Source: Mesorhizobium erdmanii USDA 3471
GTDB taxonomy: Bacteria; Pseudomonadota; Alphaproteobacteria; Rhizobiales; Rhizobiaceae
DNA length: 64,000 bases
Assembly: GCF_000472705.1 (NCBI RefSeq)
Contig: NZ_AXAE01000026.1
Location: forward strand, 1 to 64,000
Direction: 5' to 3'
The position numbers and the translations under genes were made by a program. Positions 60,384-64,000 of this stretch are shown piece after piece. Under the pieces are notes generated by a model. It was not told where the DNA came from. It did not search any database and was given only the letters and a program-made list of their open reading frames with translations. Each line of letters opens with the position of its first letter. The first letter of the stretch is position 1.

Positions 60384-62648
60384 ATGAATTTCGATCCGCG
60401 TTTTTCCGGGCGTAAATTCACGTCCGTCGGCACACGCCCCGTCCGTCCCGACGGCGTCGACAAGGTGACGGGCCGCGCCCGCTACGGCGCCGACTTCAAC
60501 ATGGCCGGCCAACTGGTCGGCCGCGTGCTGCGCAGCCCGCACGCGCATGCGGTCATCCGCAAGATCGACACTTCGAAGGCGGAAAAGCTTTCGGGCGTCA
60601 AGGCGGTGATCACGGCGAAGGACCTGCCCGACCTCACCGATGGCGATGCCGCCATGTACGACATCCTCGACAATTGCATGGCGCGCACCAAGGCGCTCTA
60701 TGACGGCCATGCGGTGGCCGCGGTCGCCGCTATCGACGCCCGCACCGCCAGGCAGGCGCTGAAGCTGATCGAGGTCGACTACGAGATCCTGCCGCATGTC
60801 ACCGATGTCGACGAGGCAATGCAGCACCACGCCCCGCTGATCAACGACACGATCTTCACCGAGGGGCTGGAGCAGAAGCCGGTCAAGCCGTCCAACGTGA
60901 CCAAGCGTTCGCAATTCGGCCATGGCGATGTCCACCAGGGCTTCGGCCATGCCGATTTCATCGTCGAGCGCTCGTTCAAGACCGAGCAGACGCACCAGGG
61001 CTATATCGAGCCGCATGCCTGCGTGGCGAGCGTCTCGTCCGACGGCACGGCGGAGCTGTGGGTCTGCACGCAGGGCCATTTCGTCTATCGCCAGCACTGC
61101 GCCCAGCTGCTCGGCATGGAAGCCTCGAAGCTGCGCGTCACCTCGTCGGAGATCGGCGGCGGTTTTGGCGGCAAGACCCATGTCTGGGCCGAGCCGGTGG
61201 CACTCGCTCTGTCGCGCAAGGCCGGCCGCCCGGTGAAACTGGTGATGACCCGCGACGAGGTGTTTCGCGCCTCGGGCCCGACAAGCGCCACCTCGATCGA
61301 CGTCAAGATCGGCGCCCGCAAGGACGGCACCATCACCGCGGCCGAAGCGACGCTGCGCTACACCTGCGGCCCCTATGCCGGCTCCTGGGCCGAGATCGGC
61401 GCCATGACGGCGTTTGCCTGCTACAGGCTCGATAACGTCAAGACGGTCGGCTACGAAGTGCTGGTCAACCGGCCGAAGACGGCGGCCTATCGCGCGCCCT
61501 CGGCGCCGATGGCGGCCTTCGCGGTGGAAAGTGCCGTCGACGAGCTCGCCAAGGAGCTCGGCATGGACCCGGTCGAATTCCGCATCAAGAACGCCGCGCA
61601 GGAAGGCACGCGGTCCTCCTACGGCCCGGTCTACGGCCCGATCGGCATCGGCCCGACGCTGGAGGCGGTGAAGAACCACGCGCACATGAAGGCGCCGCTG
61701 AAGAAAAACCAGGGCAGGGGCATGGCCTGCGGCTTCTGGTTCAATTTCGGCGGCCAGACCTGCGTCGACCTGAACATCGGCATGGACGGCTCGGTTTCGC
61801 TCGCCGTCGGCACGGTCGATGTCGGCGGCTCCCGCGCCTCGCTGTCGCTGGTGGCGGCGGAGGAGCTCGGCATCGACTACAGCCAGCTCAAGGCCATCGT
61901 CGCCGACACTTCGTCCCTGGGTTACAACGACATGACCGACGGCAGCCGCGGCACCTTCTCGTCCTCCATGGCGACGATCTCGGCCGCCCGCAACGCGATC
62001 AAGATCCTGCGCGAGCGCGCCGCGCAGATGTGGGATATCCCGGTCGACGACGTCGTCTGGGAACACGGCCATGCGGTGGCCAAGGGCGACAAGCACGGCA
62101 ATCTCGGCAAGCTGTCGCTGAAGGAGATCGCGGCTAAGTCGGGCACGACCGGCGGGCCGATCGCCGGCCACAGCGAGCTCGTCGCCGACGGCGCCGGCGT
62201 CTCCTTCGCCACCCATATATGCGACATCGAGGTGGACCCCGAGACGGGCGCCGCCAGGGTGATCCGCTACACGGTGGTGCAGGATGCCGGCAAGGCGGTG
62301 CACCCGACCTATGTCGAGGGCCAGTACCAGGGCGGTGCGGCGCAAGGCATCGGCTGGGCGCTCAACGAGGAGTATATTTACGGCAAGGACGGAAGGCTGC
62401 AGAACGCCGGCTTCCTCGACTACCGTATCCCGGTGTGCTCCGACCTGCCGATGATCGACACGCAGATCCTGGAAATCCCCAACCCCAACCACCCCTATGG
62501 CGTGCGCGGCGTCGGCGAAACCTCGATCGTGCCGCCGCTGGCGGCGATCGCCAACGCGGTGTCGAACGCGGCCGGCGTGCGCATGACCCACATCCCGATG
62601 TCGCCGCCGCGCATCCTGGCGGCGATCGAGGCGGAACGGGAAGGCTAG
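60384..62648 (+). CDS. Molybdenum hydroxylase large subunit (XdhA/CoxL-like)
   Basis: A 754-residue molybdopterin-binding subunit. The N-terminal domain has 'VTGRARYGADFNMAGQLVGRVLRSPHAHA', followed by 'GGGFGGKTHVWAEP' near 257-270 and 'AYRAPSAPMAAFAVE' near 366, where CO dehydrogenases have AYxCSFR, so this is not a CO dehydrogenase of form I. 'GVRGVGETSIVPPLAAIANAV' near 710 carries the catalytic Glu. The substrate is an aldehyde, N-heterocycle or similar and is unknown. A MoaD-like gene follows after 16 bases. Confidence 0.92.
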   Translation: MNFDPRFSGRKFTSVGTRPVRPDGVDKVTGRARYGADFNMAGQLVGRVLRSPHAHAVIRKIDTSKAEKLSGVKAVITAKDLPDLTDGDAAMYDILDNCMARTKALYDGHAVAAVAAIDARTARQALKLIEVDYEILPHVTDVDEAMQHHAPLINDTIFTEGLEQKPVKPSNVTKRSQFGHGDVHQGFGHADFIVERSFKTEQTHQGYIEPHACVASVSSDGTAELWVCTQGHFVYRQHCAQLLGMEASKLRVTSSEIGGGFGGKTHVWAEPVALALSRKAGRPVKLVMTRDEVFRASGPTSATSIDVKIGARKDGTITAAEATLRYTCGPYAGSWAEIGAMTAFACYRLDNVKTVGYEVLVNRPKTAAYRAPSAPMAAFAVESAVDELAKELGMDPVEFRIKNAAQEGTRSSYGPVYGPIGIGPTLEAVKNHAHMKAPLKKNQGRGMACGFWFNFGGQTCVDLNIGMDGSVSLAVGTVDVGGSRASLSLVAAEELGIDYSQLKAIVADTSSLGYNDMTDGSRGTFSSSMATISAARNAIKILRERAAQMWDIPVDDVVWEHGHAVAKGDKHGNLGKLSLKEIAAKSGTTGGPIAGHSELVADGAGVSFATHICDIEVDPETGAARVIRYTVVQDAGKAVHPTYVEGQYQGGAAQGIGWALNEEYIYGKDGRLQNAGFLDYRIPVCSDLPMIDTQILEIPNPNHPYGVRGVGETSIVPPLAAIANAVSNAAGVRMTHIPMSPPRILAAIEAEREG

Positions 62649-62664
62649 GCGGGGGCTGGCGAAA

Positions 62665-62910
62665 ATGGTCGAAGTCACCCTCTGGGGTGCGCTGAGCCAG
62701 CTCGCCGGCGGCAAGAGCAAGGTCGAGGTCGAGGCCAAGGATATCAGGGAACTGTTCAGGAAGCTGGCTGAACAGTATCCCGGCTTCGAGCCTTGGATCG
62801 ATCGCGGCATTGCCGTGGCGATCGACGGGGTGATTTATCGGGATACTTGGGGGAAGAAACTGCCGCCGGGGGCGGAGATTTTTTTGCTGCCGAGGCTGGC
62901 GGGGGGATGA
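62665..62910 (+). CDS. MoaD/ThiS family protein
   Basis: An 81-residue beta-grasp protein. It opens MVEVTLWGALSQLAGGKSKVEVEAKDIRELFRKLAEQYPG, and ends 'AEIFLLPRLAGG', with the terminal Gly-Gly required for adenylation and thiocarboxylate formation. It is the fourth gene of the molybdenum-hydroxylase operon, 16 bases after the large subunit. It may donate sulfur for molybdopterin or a related step specific to this enzyme. No MoaE/MoeB partner is nearby. Confidence 0.82.
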   Translation: MVEVTLWGALSQLAGGKSKVEVEAKDIRELFRKLAEQYPGFEPWIDRGIAVAIDGVIYRDTWGKKLPPGAEIFLLPRLAGG

Positions 62911-62944
62911 GGGGACGGGGCGCCCTCGCTGCCAACGCTTAGCA

Positions 62945-63190
62945 TCAGTGTCTCGAATGTCTTGGTGTGGGCCGGAAGCGGTCGATCAACTCTTGCCTCA
63001 AGTCATCAGCAAGTAACCATTCTGCCGCCGACCTCTCGTCGGTTACGATCAAGGTTAGTACTAGCTTCGTGAAACTGCGGTTCATTCGAAGGATGGCGTC
63101 CCCAACTCAATGCGGTTTGCGCCAAAGCGAGCCAGAACTGCCTCAAGGGCCACCAGTATGAAGCGACGATCATCATAGCACGAGCAATAG
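62945..63190 (-). pseudogene. Possible frameshifted small gene remnant
   Basis: On the minus strand, one frame reads DDRRFILVALEAVLARFGANRIELGTP and stops, and an overlapping frame continues as MNRSFTKLVLTLIVTDERSAAE to a stop at 62945. The two frames look like one coding stretch interrupted by a single-base shift near 63093. Neither has a clear start site. No family is recognised. The gap 62911-63332 is also lower in GC than its neighbours. Confidence 0.25.
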
Positions 63191-63332
63191 AAGTCTATCG
63201 ATATTTAGCCGGGAGAGATGATTGAGGTGGGGTGTGACGCACACGCACAGACGCCTTCTTGGCGGGCGCGGCGTTTCTTCATGTAAGCGCTTTCGGCGCG
63301 TGGTTACCTCTTGCAACTTGATTGGAAACGCG

Positions 63333-63869
63333 ATGGCTTTCAAAACGGCCGACCAGATTCTCAACGCCGATCCACGCTTTGGCAATCTGGTCGTCGCCGA
63401 TGCCGCAGGAGTACGGCAGTTAACCCTCGCCGACCATCACGCCACCATCGAGAATATCTCACTGAAGAGCCAAGTGCCGGCAGCGGTTATGGCCGCCTTT
63501 GATCGCGCGCGTAACATTCTGCTCTATGCCTGGTTTGATTATGACCTGCTCGTCGTCGGCGAAAGCCAGGCATTCGGAGCCTTCGAATTCGCGCTCAAAC
63601 ATCAGCTGAATGCGGTTGGTCGCCCCGATCGGGGCGGTCTGGGGCAACTGATAGATCAAGCTCGCAAGCACGGCATCTTACCCACTGCAACGACGGTCGC
63701 TGCTGGGCAAATGGATCCGATCGATGCACTACGCCATATGCGCAACTCGCTTGCGCATGGAACAAGTGACATCCATACGCCGGCGATGGCGCTCGACGTT
63801 GCAATCTTTTGCGCCTCCGCGATCGATTTCGTTTTTGCAGCCAAGACGACCGTCGCGCCAAACCCCTAA
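63333..63869 (+). CDS. Hypothetical protein with HEPN-like RNxxxH motif
   Basis: A 178-residue mostly helical protein. Near residue 148 it has LRHMRNSLAHGT, the R-N-x-x-x-H signature of HEPN-fold proteins, many of which are RNases or abortive-infection and toxin components. No antitoxin-like partner is identified. The ATG at 63333 lies after GGAAA with a reasonable spacing. GC content is lower than in the preceding operon. Assignment to HEPN rests on this motif and helix pattern only. Confidence 0.6.
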   Translation: MAFKTADQILNADPRFGNLVVADAAGVRQLTLADHHATIENISLKSQVPAAVMAAFDRARNILLYAWFDYDLLVVGESQAFGAFEFALKHQLNAVGRPDRGGLGQLIDQARKHGILPTATTVAAGQMDPIDALRHMRNSLAHGTSDIHTPAMALDVAIFCASAIDFVFAAKTTVAPNP

Positions 63870-63900
63870 CTAAAGCTCCGCAACACTACATTCAATTCGC

Positions 63901-64000
63901 ATGGTGCATCAGATGATCTCGCAAGCCGAGGCAAAGGCAGCAATCCTCGATCTCCTGCGAGGAGCAGTCCCCGAGCGCGACGACGAAATCTGCTCCATCT
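63901..64000 (+). CDS. Partial hypothetical gene cut by the window end
   Basis: From the ATG at 63901 (or 63913) a frame reads MISQAEAKAAILDLLRGAVPERDDE and runs off the window at base 64000. It begins 31 bases after the HEPN-like gene and could be its partner. About 30 codons are visible, too few to name a family. The frame is open to the edge. Confidence 0.4.
   Translation, partial: MVHQMISQAEAKAAILDLLRGAVPERDDEICSI

Overview
The window is high-GC, densely coded, mostly monocistronic-to-short-operon chromosome of an alphaproteobacterium of the Rhizobiales. Mesorhizobium or a close relative is my best guess, because of the gene families (MttB-type methyltransferase, heterotetrameric sarcosine oxidase, many LysR regulators and peptide/sugar ABC importers), rhizobial-type intergenic hairpin repeats, a DUF1127 protein and CtrA-like TTAA-N7-TTAA boxes. 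No rRNA, tRNA, CRISPR array or intact insertion sequence was recognised. The genus is inferred, not proven.

Layout. 0-3.2 kb: a small exported peptide, a glycine-rich secreted protein, two LysR regulators and a DUF1127 protein. 3.3-8.4 kb: a soxBDAG sarcosine-oxidase-type operon whose small delta subunit has lost zinc-ligand cysteines, followed by a convergent PLP aminotransferase. 10-22 kb: the most coherent accessory system. It has a CocE-type hydrolase, a five-gene oligopeptide-type ABC importer and a BetI-like TetR regulator on the plus strand, and facing it an MttB-family methyltransferase and a TMADH-like flavoprotein on the minus strand. Nearly the same 22-bp palindrome lies in front of both operons, so I propose one regulon for import, hydrolysis and demethylation of an N-methylated compound. 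An aldehyde dehydrogenase and an SDR remnant lie alongside.

24-36 kb: CaiB-type CoA transferase, LLM flavin oxidoreductase, ThuA protein, a homologue of the cyanobacterial fluorescence recovery protein (FRP), a VOC protein, an amidase with an extra C-terminal domain, and a sugar ABC importer with a Gfo/Idh/MocA dehydrogenase. 36-43 kb: PfkB kinase, NmrA/SDR and esterase genes with a divergent LysR regulator, and an SDR plus SnoaL-type ECF sigma factor pair. 43.5-51.4 kb: GntR regulator, RbsA-type importer and DJ-1 protein, divergent from an alcohol dehydrogenase and aldehyde dehydrogenase, so alcohol to acid oxidation of an imported polyol or sugar is likely.

51.5-64 kb: an EF-type methyltransferase and a GGDEF-EAL protein flanking two CtrA-like boxes, an M20 amidohydrolase, a MerR metal regulator with a long-spacer promoter driving an unknown membrane protein, a CDF transporter beside a TauE/SafE remnant, an SRPBCC protein, a molybdenum hydroxylase operon ending in a MoaD-like gene, and at the right edge a remnant, a HEPN-like protein and a gene cut by the window end.
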